From NCBI RefSeq assembly GCF_901472535.1, contig NZ_LR590470.1:1798001-1862000 (forward strand): 64,000 bases of DNA, in the 5' to 3' direction. Position numbers and translations under genes: made by a program. The stretch is from Sphingobacterium daejeonense. Its GTDB lineage: Bacteria; Bacteroidota; Bacteroidia; Sphingobacteriales; Sphingobacteriaceae. This document shows, in pieces, positions 51,998-61,620 of the stretch (the stretch's first letter is position 1; every line of letters starts with the position of its first letter). Under the pieces are notes generated by a model that was not told the DNA's origin, did no database searches, and worked only from the letters and a program-made list of their open reading frames with translations.

Positions 51998-52080
51998 TTC
52001 GCTTTGACTCCGATATCTGACCGGGAGTTGGTTTTCGCATCCGGCTCCTCAGCGACCGGAGGCCGATCCTAATTTCGGCT
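51998..52080. repeat. Interspersed GC-rich repeat, copy 1
   Basis: Words such as GACTCCG, GACCGGGAGTTGG and CTCAGCGACCGG are shared with 53081-53140. Their GC-rich composition stands out. The end can fold (GCCGA/TCGGC, 52062-52079) and may also serve as a terminator for the BCCT gene. Confidence 0.55.
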
Positions 52081-52102
52081 TCAAAATTAATTGATTAACC
52101 AT

Positions 52103-53008
52103 TTAATCTTTTAAGAAGACATAAATTCTTCTAGGTTTATGCCGGTTTGTTAAATCGTTTTCCTTATTAACACTTTCCTGTATAAATTCAATGAGTTGAT
52201 TTGCAAGCTTTCTATCACCTTTTAATATCCGTGGCTCCTCTAATGTATTTCTAGCAAAGACATAAGACAATAATATATTGACATCAGAAGTGTCTGGTTT
52301 ATTATAATTTTCAATGTAAACAGGTTGTTCTTTAAATAGACTATCCAAAATATCAAAACTGTATAGCTCTGCTTCTACTTTTCCTTCATTTAAGTATTTT
52401 TCTTTATTTATCGGGTCTGTTTTAAAAAATTGATTAATTGGAACACCCATGTAAATAGCTGGTTGCCATTTTTTAAACTTATGTATGTCAATTATTTCTG
52501 CAAAATTATTGTCTTCTAAAAATTGTACAGACCCATCTTTTCTTACTATAAAACTAATTGGTTTATTCCAGTTGTATTGGTCTATTTTATTTTTATCAAT
52601 TTTACCATTTAAATCCTCTAAAAAGATTTTCAGAAATGCATTTATTCCTCCTGGATAGCTTGCAGGTACTTCGTAATTTATAAATCCAAATTCTTCATAG
52701 AAAAATGAGGAGAATAATTTATCACTAACTCCATCTTTAAAAAAATAGTAACTATATAAATAGTTCTCTTTTAATGAGCTCTTGATTCTCTCGAAGATTT
52801 TAATAATCCTGAATTGGTCATTTTTATTGTACGCAATCAGGTTTTTGTTTGAATCAAGCTTTACTACTATTGAAAATGTGCTGTTATTCTCGAGTCTCGG
52901 TTCAACAATTCTCTCAAGATCATCGATTATGGAAATTAGTACAGAATCACTCTGAGCTAAAGAATTTTTGCCAAATAAAATTAGGATAATAATGGTTAGT
53001 GTTCTCAT
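52103..53008 (-). CDS. Exported protein with TonB-C-like domain
   Basis: 301 residues, signal peptide to SLAQ. The middle region PISFIVRKDGSVQFLEDNNF ... FKKWQPAIYMGVPINQFF follows the TonB C-terminal pattern (V-x-KDGSV ... W-x-PA-x-x-G-x-P-V). There is no membrane anchor after cleavage, so it is not an energiser of receptors. Function unknown. It is flanked by copies of the same GC-rich repeat, so it may have moved as a unit. Confidence 0.6.
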   Translation of the reverse strand: MRTLTIIILILFGKNSLAQSDSVLISIIDDLERIVEPRLENNSTFSIVVKLDSNKNLIAYNKNDQFRIIKIFERIKSSLKENYLYSYYFFKDGVSDKLFSSFFYEEFGFINYEVPASYPGGINAFLKIFLEDLNGKIDKNKIDQYNWNKPISFIVRKDGSVQFLEDNNFAEIIDIHKFKKWQPAIYMGVPINQFFKTDPINKEKYLNEGKVEAELYSFDILDSLFKEQPVYIENYNKPDTSDVNILLSYVFARNTLEEPRILKGDRKLANQLIEFIQESVNKENDLTNRHKPRRIYVFLKD

Positions 53009-53077
53009 ACATTAATGATTCAAAAAGGATGAGAATTGCATAAAATTGATTGGAGAAATAAAAAACGTTTCCTAATG

Positions 53078-53142
53078 TTGGCTCAGCGACCGGGAATTGG
53101 TTCTCGCTTCGACTCCGCTAAGCGACTGGGAGTTAGATTTCC
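53078..53142. repeat. Interspersed GC-rich repeat, copy 2
   Basis: GGCTCAGCGACCGGGAATTGG and CTTCGACTCCGCTAAGCGACTG: the same family as copy 1 at 51998, about 1 kb away on the other side of one gene. CTTCGACTCCGCT-type words recur in many Bacteroidota genomes. Confidence 0.55.
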
Positions 53143-53153
53143 CTCAATTTTAG

Positions 53154-53648
53154 CTAGCTGCCGGATATGTTTTCAATTTGATGGTTATGTCTTTGGACAT
53201 GAACATTGATAAAACTAAGCCATTCATATCTTGTCAGGTATCCGATTTGTGGAAATTCCATATCCTTGCATAAAAGGGTTAAATCTTTGTCATTAATATC
53301 AACAAGAAGATTGGTTTTGCAATTCTTAAGTTTTTTGATCAGATCCTCTTTTTCGTAAACATCTTTTCTAGGTAGCAGGCTTGGGTCCGCTTGGTATTTT
53401 GTTTTAAAGTCAAGGAATATCTTGTCTATCACTGGAACTAGTTCATCGAAAGGACGGTTGATTTCTTCTGTTTGGGAATCAGGGATACCGGAACTACTTA
53501 TAAGGATATGGTCAACGATCTGACCTACAGTCCAACCTTGGTCTTCTGGCTTTTCGTTTATACTTTCTTCTGAAAGTCCGGAAATTAATTTGATGCTGTG
53601 GTCAAATGTGTCGTTAAGTACCTTTGATATTTGTTGATTGATTTGCAT
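53154..53648 (-). CDS. DinB-superfamily protein
   Basis: 164 residues, four-helix bundle. The metal-site histidines are seen in TVGQIVDHILISSS and FINVHVQRHNHQIENI (H-x3-H). DinB-like proteins include thiol-dependent metal enzymes, but most, like this one, have no assigned reaction. Single gene. Confidence 0.8.
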   Translation of the reverse strand: MQINQQISKVLNDTFDHSIKLISGLSEESINEKPEDQGWTVGQIVDHILISSSGIPDSQTEEINRPFDELVPVIDKIFLDFKTKYQADPSLLPRKDVYEKEDLIKKLKNCKTNLLVDINDKDLTLLCKDMEFPQIGYLTRYEWLSFINVHVQRHNHQIENISGS

Positions 53649-53717
53649 AGCTATAGTGATTTTTACCTAATTTCCGAAATAATCAGGGAAGAACCACTTG
53701 TCCTATGGCAAGATTTA

Positions 53718-55736
53718 TTATGAGGTCTTTAATTTAACAGAGAGATTTTTCTTTTCTTTCTTAGTTGCTAGTTGTTGGGAAAGCATTTCAGATTCATCAA
53801 TCAGCGAATTAATGAAGTTTATCTTTTCTGACATAATTTCCTGTTCCAATGAGATTCCAAGTTTTGTGAGGTTGACAGAAAGCCCAACTAAAAGTGCATT
53901 TATTCGATATGCCAGTGTTTGGAAATGAAGAATATCTTCTTTGAGAAATTTGCCTTTCAATGGTTCTTTGGCAAGCTGATCCAAGGAATCGTAAGTTTGT
54001 GCCAATGATGCTTGTGTAAACCTTCTAAACAATCTAAGGTCGTAGTAATTAAGGTTGTGGGAATTGAAACTTTCTTGAATTTTTTCAGAATACGACCGAA
54101 AATGCTGGATTAGTGATTTCGTACTGTGTTCAACACTTCGGTAATGATTTATTGGAATTGCCAAACATCCCAACACAGCAAATATTGATCCCAACAAAGT
54201 AAAAGCAAATCTGCTTCCTAGAATGTCGTGAATTTCACCTTCGTGAATATGTTGACCTACAAGAATGGTAATTGTAATAAAAATACAACATACTAAATAA
54301 TTCGGCTTGTTGAATAGTAAGAAAAGATAAAGGCAAAATGCAGCAATAATAACCAATATCAATAGATTTTTGATCAACAGTAATAGAGTCAAGCTTATTG
54401 CAATGCCAATTACTGAACCGATAATACGCTGATAATTTCTTTTCTGAGTAATATGATAACTGGGTCTAGCAACTAAAATAATGGTCAATAAAATCCAAGA
54501 TGCATATCGATACTCTGGTAGAAAATAACCTATAAGTCCTCCTGCCATTAATAAAATCGCCATACGTACAGCATAAGAAAAGATTGGGGACTTAAAAGAA
54601 AGATTCTTTTGAATTGTTTTTATGTTACTTTGTGGTGCGACAAAATCAATGTAGTTTTTGCTGTCCACCAATGTATTATCCTGATAAACCTGTTTTACTT
54701 GGATGTTTTGCAAAATATCTGAAATATGTCTTAATTGAGTGCTTATAGAGCATATCAGGTTCCATTTAGCAGGGGAACCTTCTGCTTCTTCCATTTCCAA
54801 TTGGAGTAACAGCTCCTCTAATTTTAATCTCCTCGAAGGATTGCTCTTCCTGACTTTGGATGAAATACGCAAAGACTTTGTTTCTTTTGAAAGCAAGGAT
54901 AGAGACTTTCGGATTAATTTAAGCGTATTTCCGCCTTTTAATGTTTCTCGGATTTGCTCATAATCATTGTCGATTGCCATGAGCAATTCATATAAATCGA
55001 TCAATTGGTATAGTTTCGCAAGCCAAATTTTTGTTTCTTGGTCTTTTTCCGAATGCAATTTTTTGTCCCTTAAAAGAATAGTTCTTATAGTTTCTAATTG
55101 GTCACTGACTTTGATATGTAAAGCGCTTAATTCTTTGTAGGCTTTAGTTAAAGGGACTTTCTCATCATAACAGTCTACTTTAAGACTGATGAGCTTAGCC
55201 ATAGTTTTGATGCCACTCTCTACCGCAAAACGGAGTGATCTGTATGGGCTAAGGTAAACTTGAATAATACAGACGACGAAGAAAAAAAGTGCCCCTGCTG
55301 TTAAAGACAAACTGAATTGCATGGGATCAACTGGACGCAGACCAATTGTGAAACTTGCAACGATCAATCCTAGGTTCCCGACAACATTTATCCTGAATCC
55401 AAGTAATGCTATAATGGTATAAATAAAGCCAAAGATGCCAAGCATTAAAATTATTGTCCAAGAATGAAAATGGAGTGCAAAGGAAATACTGAGGGCAGTA
55501 ATAAAGAATATGGGTAAGCAATAGGCAGCTGTAGAAAGTTTATCATTTTTATTTCCAGGAACATCTGTCAATGCCGCCAATAGTGCGCCAACAGCGAAGG
55601 CGATAGCAATATGACCATCTATGAAATAAAAGATGAGGGTACTTGGAATTATAACGACCAAAATGTTCCGCAGTGCATCCAGACTTGATTCTGTCCTTAA
55701 AAATGATGCAAGCTGTGAAAAAGCAGCTTTTATCAA
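53718..55736 (-). CDS. FUSC-family (YccS/YhfK-like) inner-membrane protein
   Basis: 672 residues. Two blocks of about five to six membrane helices (residues ~15-165 and ~390-515) are separated by a charged helical cytoplasmic domain; LVARPSYHITQKRNYQRIIGSVIGIA in the second block is the FUSC hallmark, and a helical tail follows. The family includes aromatic-acid efflux subunits (AaeB) and YccS, but the substrate is unknown. No periplasmic adaptor gene is adjacent. Confidence 0.85.
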   Translation of the reverse strand: MIKAAFSQLASFLRTESSLDALRNILVVIIPSTLIFYFIDGHIAIAFAVGALLAALTDVPGNKNDKLSTAAYCLPIFFITALSISFALHFHSWTIILMLGIFGFIYTIIALLGFRINVVGNLGLIVASFTIGLRPVDPMQFSLSLTAGALFFFVVCIIQVYLSPYRSLRFAVESGIKTMAKLISLKVDCYDEKVPLTKAYKELSALHIKVSDQLETIRTILLRDKKLHSEKDQETKIWLAKLYQLIDLYELLMAIDNDYEQIRETLKGGNTLKLIRKSLSLLSKETKSLRISSKVRKSNPSRRLKLEELLLQLEMEEAEGSPAKWNLICSISTQLRHISDILQNIQVKQVYQDNTLVDSKNYIDFVAPQSNIKTIQKNLSFKSPIFSYAVRMAILLMAGGLIGYFLPEYRYASWILLTIILVARPSYHITQKRNYQRIIGSVIGIAISLTLLLLIKNLLILVIIAAFCLYLFLLFNKPNYLVCCIFITITILVGQHIHEGEIHDILGSRFAFTLLGSIFAVLGCLAIPINHYRSVEHSTKSLIQHFRSYSEKIQESFNSHNLNYYDLRLFRRFTQASLAQTYDSLDQLAKEPLKGKFLKEDILHFQTLAYRINALLVGLSVNLTKLGISLEQEIMSEKINFINSLIDESEMLSQQLATKKEKKNLSVKLKTS

Positions 55737-55878
55737 TATTTTATAATTGAATTAATATATTTTGGCGCAAAAATACAAAATTTTAATAGTTTTTAAAATA
55801 TGATATTGATTATTTATTTTTAACCAATATTAAATTCTGTTTTATAATAGAATTAGTGTTATTTGTTCTGTTCCTAAT

Positions 55879-58569
55879 TTATTTTTTATTGTCGGTAGTT
55901 AAGAATTTATAGACCAATCCAAGCATAAAATATTGTCGAAGTGTCGAGGTCCTAAAGAAATATGTTCTATTCCCGCCTGACCCGTAATAATTGGAAACAT
56001 TTTGATTCAGGATATCAAACGCTGATAATTTCAACTCTCCTTTTCCGAAAACTGGGTAATAAATTGATGCATTGACTAAATGAAGATTTTGTCTTTGATC
56101 ATTAACCCCAGCAACCTGATTTTTGATGGTGTATGAACTTTCTAATCTGAACTTTTTGACATTGTTCAACAATAAAGTAGCACCGATACTATGAGAATCA
56201 TTATTTACATTTCTAAAGTTTTCAGAGCTAAATTTGAATTTTGTGCTGTTAAGTCCATAAGCATACATTGGAGTGAAAGTAAAAGCTTTCTTATAACTAA
56301 AAGTGATCGTATTATTCCATGAACCATAGGTCATGTCAGATTTATTTTCCTCTCCATTAACTATAGCATAATTATTAAATATGCTAGCATAGACATAAGT
56401 ACGATAGCTGAGGTTCCAATCTTTATTTTGTAAAAATGTTTTGGATAAAGAAAGATTGAAATTTCTATTTTTAGTTGGCCCGGATTGATATGCGCCGTTT
56501 GTAGAAAAACTGTTTTCAATATTGTATGTTGAAATATTTCCAATACTGTTTGACTCATTATTTTGCGAAATGTAAGTGGAAAAATTGATTTTTGATTTGG
56601 TGAAGGTTTTTTGATAGCGTACAGAAAATTTATTGTGAATAGAATTTTCAAAATAAGGGCTTGCTAAAGTTGTATAGGTTGGTGACAGGTCAGAATTGAC
56701 TGTGATTATTCTATTAAAAAATTGGTTTTCAACAGAACGTTCATATTGGAAAACAAATCCTTTAAACGATAATCTTAAATCAGGTAGCCAATAAGTATTC
56801 TTATCTTTAATATTTTCTAGTTTTTGATAATAATCAAAATAATTTGATACATAATGCCATTTGATGCCTAAGGTTATTGGTAGGTCCTTTACTGCGGTGA
56901 TATTCCATCTTGTCCCTATCTGATAGGTGTTGATCTTTAGACCTTTATTGTTAGCTATATCGTTTCTGTCCTGGAAAATGTCCGAATTAACATTATTCTG
57001 TATATCCTCGACGGATTTTTGATTATTTATTATTTGTCTTCCATAAAAATCAATATTTGCTTTTTTCTTTATTGGAATCTGAATATTTACTCTGTTTTCT
57101 AAATTTAAATATCCTGTCGTAGAGTTCAATATTTGATGTTGGTTAATAAGACTGTCATTAAATAAATAGTACCGTTCGTTGGTTATATTATCGCGATTTA
57201 CCTTGCCATCACGGCTACTTATTGAATTGTTAATGCTTAAAAACCATTTGTTCTTGAATTTCTTTTCGTAATTAAAATTATGATTAAAGTTGTTGCTGTG
57301 GTTGTTGGAGACGGAATTGTTGTTGCCTTCCAGTATTGGAATATTTTCTCCTCTCCATCTATTTGACGAACCCGAATAATTAGAAGTATGTTTATTATTG
57401 TTTAGGTTCGTAGAATAGGATATTTGCGAGGTCGTGTCGATATGGTACCTTATCAAAGCTCTGAGTTCATGATTGGAATTTTGATTTTCGTTATTTGATT
57501 TCCCAGTAGAATTTTCTTGAATGTCATTCAAGAAAATTTCAGAATTATTTTCACTGTCATCGTAAAAGTCATTCTGACGAAAATTGTACATGAGATTGGT
57601 CTTTAATTTTTTCTTAATATCATAGTTCACGTTAATACCGGCTGATATTTGATTCATTAGACCATTGTTTCCATAACTGACATAATTATGGTTTTCGGCT
57701 CTACCCATTCCACCATGTTCACTTAATTCTGAATAATCAAATCCCTGTCTGTTGATGTTGTTCGCAAATCCTATAAAACTTACCTGAAGCGTATCTCTGA
57801 AGGTATTCACCAAAGCTCCTGATTCGTATCGGTCACGGGTGGCAGCACCTCCGTAAAATTTTCCGAAATTAGCTTTGAGAAACTCCTTTTTCATTTTTAG
57901 GTTTAAGACGATAGGAAGCTCTGAATCATCTATAATTTCTCTCTTAGATTCTCCTTTATCCTTAATAACTTGGACAATATCGATTAAGGACGCATCAAGA
58001 TTCTTGGTTGCAATCTTCAAATCTTGAGCAAAAAAATCTTTATTGTTAACCCGAATTCCAGTCACTTCTCTCCCTTGATAAATAATAGAACCATCAGCAT
58101 TTACTTGAAGTCCTGGTAAAATGCTCAAAAGTTCCTCAACAGTTGCGTTTGGGCGAGTTTTAAAATATTCAGCCTTATATTCTAATGTATCTCCATTCAT
58201 TCGGATAGGAGGTGAAACAGTGATTTGAATCTCCTCAATGGAATTACCTCCTAAAACTATACTATCAAGATTTAATTTTTCATTGGGTTTTAGATTCAAT
58301 CGCCTGCTAAATGGTAAACTATTAACATGAGATATAAAGAATACTAGATTTTTATTAGTTGGAATTCTGACTAGATCGAATTCTCCCTTTGAGTTTGTAA
58401 GGCCGTATGTCAATACTATGGAATCTTGTTCTGAGACTATGCTAACAGTTGCTTTTTCTAAAGGTTTTCTCTCAAAATCAAAAACAGCGCCTTTAATCGT
58501 TGCATTGTTTTGGGCATAAGAAAGTGAAAGTATAATACTCAGTAAAAAGGTCAGGTAGAATTTCGGCAT
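55879..58569 (-). CDS. TonB-dependent-receptor-like outer-membrane barrel
   Basis: 896 residues, signal peptide to SYAQ. A CarboxypepD_reg-like domain (KGAVFDFERKPLEKATVSIV), a plug-like segment (RPNATVEELLSILPGLQVNADGSIIYQG, GIRVNNKDFF), then a large barrel very rich in Asn (RQNDFYDDSENNSEIF; RSVENQFFNRIITV), ending LRQYFMLGLVYKF. It belongs to the outer-membrane beta-barrel group related to TonB receptors; I see no SusD partner. Role unknown. Confidence 0.8.
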   Translation of the reverse strand: MPKFYLTFLLSIILSLSYAQNNATIKGAVFDFERKPLEKATVSIVSEQDSIVLTYGLTNSKGEFDLVRIPTNKNLVFFISHVNSLPFSRRLNLKPNEKLNLDSIVLGGNSIEEIQITVSPPIRMNGDTLEYKAEYFKTRPNATVEELLSILPGLQVNADGSIIYQGREVTGIRVNNKDFFAQDLKIATKNLDASLIDIVQVIKDKGESKREIIDDSELPIVLNLKMKKEFLKANFGKFYGGAATRDRYESGALVNTFRDTLQVSFIGFANNINRQGFDYSELSEHGGMGRAENHNYVSYGNNGLMNQISAGINVNYDIKKKLKTNLMYNFRQNDFYDDSENNSEIFLNDIQENSTGKSNNENQNSNHELRALIRYHIDTTSQISYSTNLNNNKHTSNYSGSSNRWRGENIPILEGNNNSVSNNHSNNFNHNFNYEKKFKNKWFLSINNSISSRDGKVNRDNITNERYYLFNDSLINQHQILNSTTGYLNLENRVNIQIPIKKKANIDFYGRQIINNQKSVEDIQNNVNSDIFQDRNDIANNKGLKINTYQIGTRWNITAVKDLPITLGIKWHYVSNYFDYYQKLENIKDKNTYWLPDLRLSFKGFVFQYERSVENQFFNRIITVNSDLSPTYTTLASPYFENSIHNKFSVRYQKTFTKSKINFSTYISQNNESNSIGNISTYNIENSFSTNGAYQSGPTKNRNFNLSLSKTFLQNKDWNLSYRTYVYASIFNNYAIVNGEENKSDMTYGSWNNTITFSYKKAFTFTPMYAYGLNSTKFKFSSENFRNVNNDSHSIGATLLLNNVKKFRLESSYTIKNQVAGVNDQRQNLHLVNASIYYPVFGKGELKLSAFDILNQNVSNYYGSGGNRTYFFRTSTLRQYFMLGLVYKFLTTDNKK

Positions 58570-58878
58570 AAAGGCTAGATTTGGTTACCCTAAATTAATA
58601 CTTAAAAATGAAATTTAATTCAGAGGAAATTGATTTAACATTATTTAGCATTTATCTCAAATCTGAGAATTGTTTTTTTCAATTGTAATTAATTTAAAAA
58701 CCTCAACTATTGTTGAGGTTTTGTTTTCATGTGTAAATGTAGATGTAGTCCTAAACTATTATTAAAGATAATAGTCTTCGGAAAGGTCAAAAATTTTTAT
58801 GTGTTATTGCATAGTTTTAAAAAAAGGCAAGGAAAAAATCTGCGAGCTCCTTGCCTTAGATTGGTACTATGCAAACAA
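58570..58878. other. Intergenic with two hairpins
   Basis: No gene. CCTCAAC/GTTGAGG (58701-58718) with flanking A and T runs is a terminator-like hairpin. AAGGCAAGG (58826-58834) and CCTTGCCTT (58850-58858) form a stem that, on the minus strand, is followed by a T-run and ends the formaldehyde dehydrogenase gene. Confidence 0.6.
58820..58859 (-). terminator. Terminator of fdhA
   Basis: On the minus strand AAGGCAAGG pairs with CCTTGCCTT, then seven T's, 20 bases after the fdhA stop. Confidence 0.8.
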
Positions 58879-60072
58879 TTATGCTCTAATCATTCCGTGC
58901 GGATCGATCACGTATTTCCTAGCTGCTCCTTTGTCGAAGTCAGCATATCCTTGTGGTGCATCATTCAATGATATCACCTGTACATTAACCGCATCTGCAA
59001 TCTTAATTTTATCATATAGTATGGCATTCATCAATTGACGGTGATATTTCATCACCGGACATTGGCCAGTGTGGAAGCAGTGAGATTTCGCCCACCCTAA
59101 ACCAAACCTTATTTTTAGGTTTCCTTGTTTTGCAGCTCCGTCTACGGCTCCGGGATCTTCAGTCACATAAAGACCTGGAATTCCTATTGCACCACCTGCG
59201 CGCGTGATTTCCATAGCTTGGTTTAATACTACTGCAGGTTGCTCTTCAGAACTGCCGCCATGGGAATGCGCTCTAGCTTCAAAACCGACACAATCAACAA
59301 AACAGTCTACCTCTGGTACTCCAACAATAGCTGCTATTTGATCTGCAAGTTCTACATCGGTGTTAAGGTTTACGGTTTCACAGCCAAAACTTCTAGCTTG
59401 TTCCAATCTTTCCTCATTAAGGTCACCAACTATGACAACTGCTGCCCCCAGCAAATGGCAACTTGCAGCACATGCCAATCCTACTGGGCCAGCACCCGCA
59501 ACATATACAACCGAACCTGGACCAACACCTGCTGAAACTGCTCCGTGAAATCCAGTAGGGAAGATGTCGGAAAGCATAGTCAGGTCCTTGATGTAAGCTA
59601 ATGCTTGGTCGTTGTCTGGAAATTTCAACAGGTTGAAATCCGCGTACGGAACCATTACATATTCAGCTTGTCCTCCGACCCATCCGCCCATGTCCACATA
59701 GCCGTAAGCCGCGCCAGGACGCGAAGGATTTACATTCAAACAAATTCCTGTCTTGCCTTCCTTACAGTTCCTACATCTTCCGCAAGCAATGTTGAAAGGT
59801 ACTGAAACAATATCTCCAACTTTTATAAATTCCACATCTCTACCTACCTCCACAACTTGACCCGTAATCTCATGCCCTAAGACAAGGCCTGCGGAAGCAG
59901 TTGTTCTGCCTCGAACCATATGCTGATCCGAACCACAGATATTCGTGGAAACAATTTTTAGTATAACCCCGTGTTCACATTTTCGATCTCCTAATGCCAA
60001 TTTAGGATAATCTATTTCTTGTACTTGAACCTCGCCTGGACCCATGTACACAACTCCATGATTTTGACACAT
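58879..60072 (-). CDS. fdhA: Glutathione-independent formaldehyde dehydrogenase
   Basis: 397 residues, a zinc-dependent medium-chain dehydrogenase like the Pseudomonas putida enzyme. Catalytic zinc ligands lie in NICGSDQHMVRG and GHEITGQVVEVG; structural zinc cysteines are in CGRCRNCKEGKTGIC; the NAD loop is VYVAGAGPVGLAC. DCVGFEARAHSHG and GIPGLYVTEDPGAVD are signatures of this subgroup. It oxidises formaldehyde (and some aldehydes) using tightly bound NAD. Thirty-six bp separate it from the GlcG-like gene upstream, likely one operon. Confidence 0.93.
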   Translation of the reverse strand: MCQNHGVVYMGPGEVQVQEIDYPKLALGDRKCEHGVILKIVSTNICGSDQHMVRGRTTASAGLVLGHEITGQVVEVGRDVEFIKVGDIVSVPFNIACGRCRNCKEGKTGICLNVNPSRPGAAYGYVDMGGWVGGQAEYVMVPYADFNLLKFPDNDQALAYIKDLTMLSDIFPTGFHGAVSAGVGPGSVVYVAGAGPVGLACAASCHLLGAAVVIVGDLNEERLEQARSFGCETVNLNTDVELADQIAAIVGVPEVDCFVDCVGFEARAHSHGGSSEEQPAVVLNQAMEITRAGGAIGIPGLYVTEDPGAVDGAAKQGNLKIRFGLGWAKSHCFHTGQCPVMKYHRQLMNAILYDKIKIADAVNVQVISLNDAPQGYADFDKGAARKYVIDPHGMIRA

Positions 60073-60108
60073 AACTTTTGAGTTTAAGTGTTTAAAAATT
60101 GATTTAAA

Positions 60109-60510
60109 TTACAGTGCAGAAGCTCCAGCTGACGCTACAGCATGGTCATCCTCAACCGTACTTCCACTGACACCTACGGCTCCGATGATATTGCCACTTC
60201 CATCTTTGATTACAACGCCACCAGGAAATGTAATCAACCCATTGTTGGAATGTTCGATGTTGTATAGTGAACCCCCGGGTTGAGAAAGTTTGCCAATCTC
60301 GCCAGTGTCCATATTGAAATACCTAGCTGTACGAGCTTTCTTTTGGGAAATATCAATTGAACCCAACCAAGCATCGTCCATTTTGTTGAAAGCAACTAGA
60401 TTGGTCCCAGCATCTACAACAGCAATATTCATTTTTACGCCTAATTCTTCTGATTTTTTAATAGCAGCATCCACAACTTTTCGTGCTTGCTCTAATGTGA
60501 TGTTACTCAT
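60109..60510 (-). CDS. GlcG/HbpS-family protein
   Basis: 133 residues. [33 protein letters not shown] and the glycine-rich [21 protein letters not shown] are diagnostic of GlcG/HbpS (DUF336). Members bind haem or small organic ligands and often sit beside dehydrogenases. It is the first gene of the fdhA operon and faces an AraC regulator. Confidence 0.88.
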   Translation of the reverse strand: MSNITLEQARKVVDAAIKKSEELGVKMNIAVVDAGTNLVAFNKMDDAWLGSIDISQKKARTARYFNMDTGEIGKLSQPGGSLYNIEHSNNGLITFPGGVVIKDGSGNIIGAVGVSGSTVEDDHAVASAGASAL

Positions 60511-60646
60511 AGTTTTTAAATTTTAAGTTTATATCCATAAAGTTATTCTATGTGCAAGAAGGATTGTGTAAGTATAGTTTCATTAAGTATTACTATAGTC
60601 CCAAAATAAAATTTTAACTTTATGTTACCGTTAATCAATAGTTGTT

Positions 60647-61546
60647 ATGAGTAATACCATCGACCTATTGTCCATTCAAACTCCCGAACATCTACGAAGT
60701 GGACAAGAGCATCAAACACGTTTCGATTGTGGCGAGTTTGAGGTCAATATTTTTGAAACGTTCCAGTCATCTACCAAAGTGAAAATCACCTATGAAGGCC
60801 TGTCCATTTCAAGTATGATCCGGGGGCATAAAACAGTTTACACCAAAGAAGGGGAAACCTTTAAATTCTTGCCTGGTTCTTCACTAATATTGCCTGAAGG
60901 AGAGACAATTTTCGCTGATTTTCCAGAGGCTGATCTTAAAAACCCAGTACAGTGTGCAACCATCCTGATCTCAAAGGACTCCCTTGAAAGTCAATTGAAA
61001 TTCTTGAATATTAATTATCCAGAAGGCCAAGACTGGACTTTGGATTTTTCGAACTTTCACTTCAACAATAATTCAGGCTTGGTCCGTGCATTCAACGAAC
61101 TGTTACATGTCGCTACTCAAGACGAACCTAACCTTCCTTTGAGTGACTTATTGTTGAAGTCTTTGCTGATTCGCATAATTGAATCCCAAAAGGAACACTT
61201 AAAAGAACAGAATAGCATTACTGCAAAGAGCCAGTTGCATGTTATCAAGAATTATATTAAGGAAAATTTAGGACAGACATTGAGCTCAGAAATTTTGATG
61301 AAGGTTGGCAACTGTAGCAAAAGTACCTTGCACAGAATGTTTGAAACCTATTGTGGAAAAACACCTGGAGCATATATCCTACAAGAAAGAATGGTGAATG
61401 CCCGGAATTTATTGTTGCAGGCAGATTCAAATATATCTGACGTAGCCTATCAGACAGGATTCAGTTCCTTAAGCTATTTTGTAAAACAATTCAAGGCTTT
61501 TCATAATTGTACTCCCGGGGATTTTATTAAAAAATTTGGCAAGTAA
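60647..61546 (+). CDS. AraC-family regulator
   Basis: 299 residues. The C-terminal ~100 are a two-helix-turn-helix AraC domain (LSSEILMKVGNCSKSTLHRMF; ISDVAYQTGFSSLSYFVKQFKAFHNCTPGDF). The N-terminal part is a beta-rich sensor (FEVNIFETFQSSTKVKITYEGLSI). Divergent from the GlcG-fdhA operon, so probably its activator, perhaps responding to an aldehyde. Confidence 0.88.
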   Translation: MSNTIDLLSIQTPEHLRSGQEHQTRFDCGEFEVNIFETFQSSTKVKITYEGLSISSMIRGHKTVYTKEGETFKFLPGSSLILPEGETIFADFPEADLKNPVQCATILISKDSLESQLKFLNINYPEGQDWTLDFSNFHFNNNSGLVRAFNELLHVATQDEPNLPLSDLLLKSLLIRIIESQKEHLKEQNSITAKSQLHVIKNYIKENLGQTLSSEILMKVGNCSKSTLHRMFETYCGKTPGAYILQERMVNARNLLLQADSNISDVAYQTGFSSLSYFVKQFKAFHNCTPGDFIKKFGK

Positions 61547-61620
61547 AATCTAAGATTTTATAAAATAAGAAACCCCAACAATAGTCGGGGTAACTTGGAT
61601 ATAAATATATGTAGTTTAGT

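Noticed and set aside
61566..61591. Terminator between araC and mscS
   Set aside because: ACCCC/GGGGT is only five pairs with a ten-base loop and no T-run.
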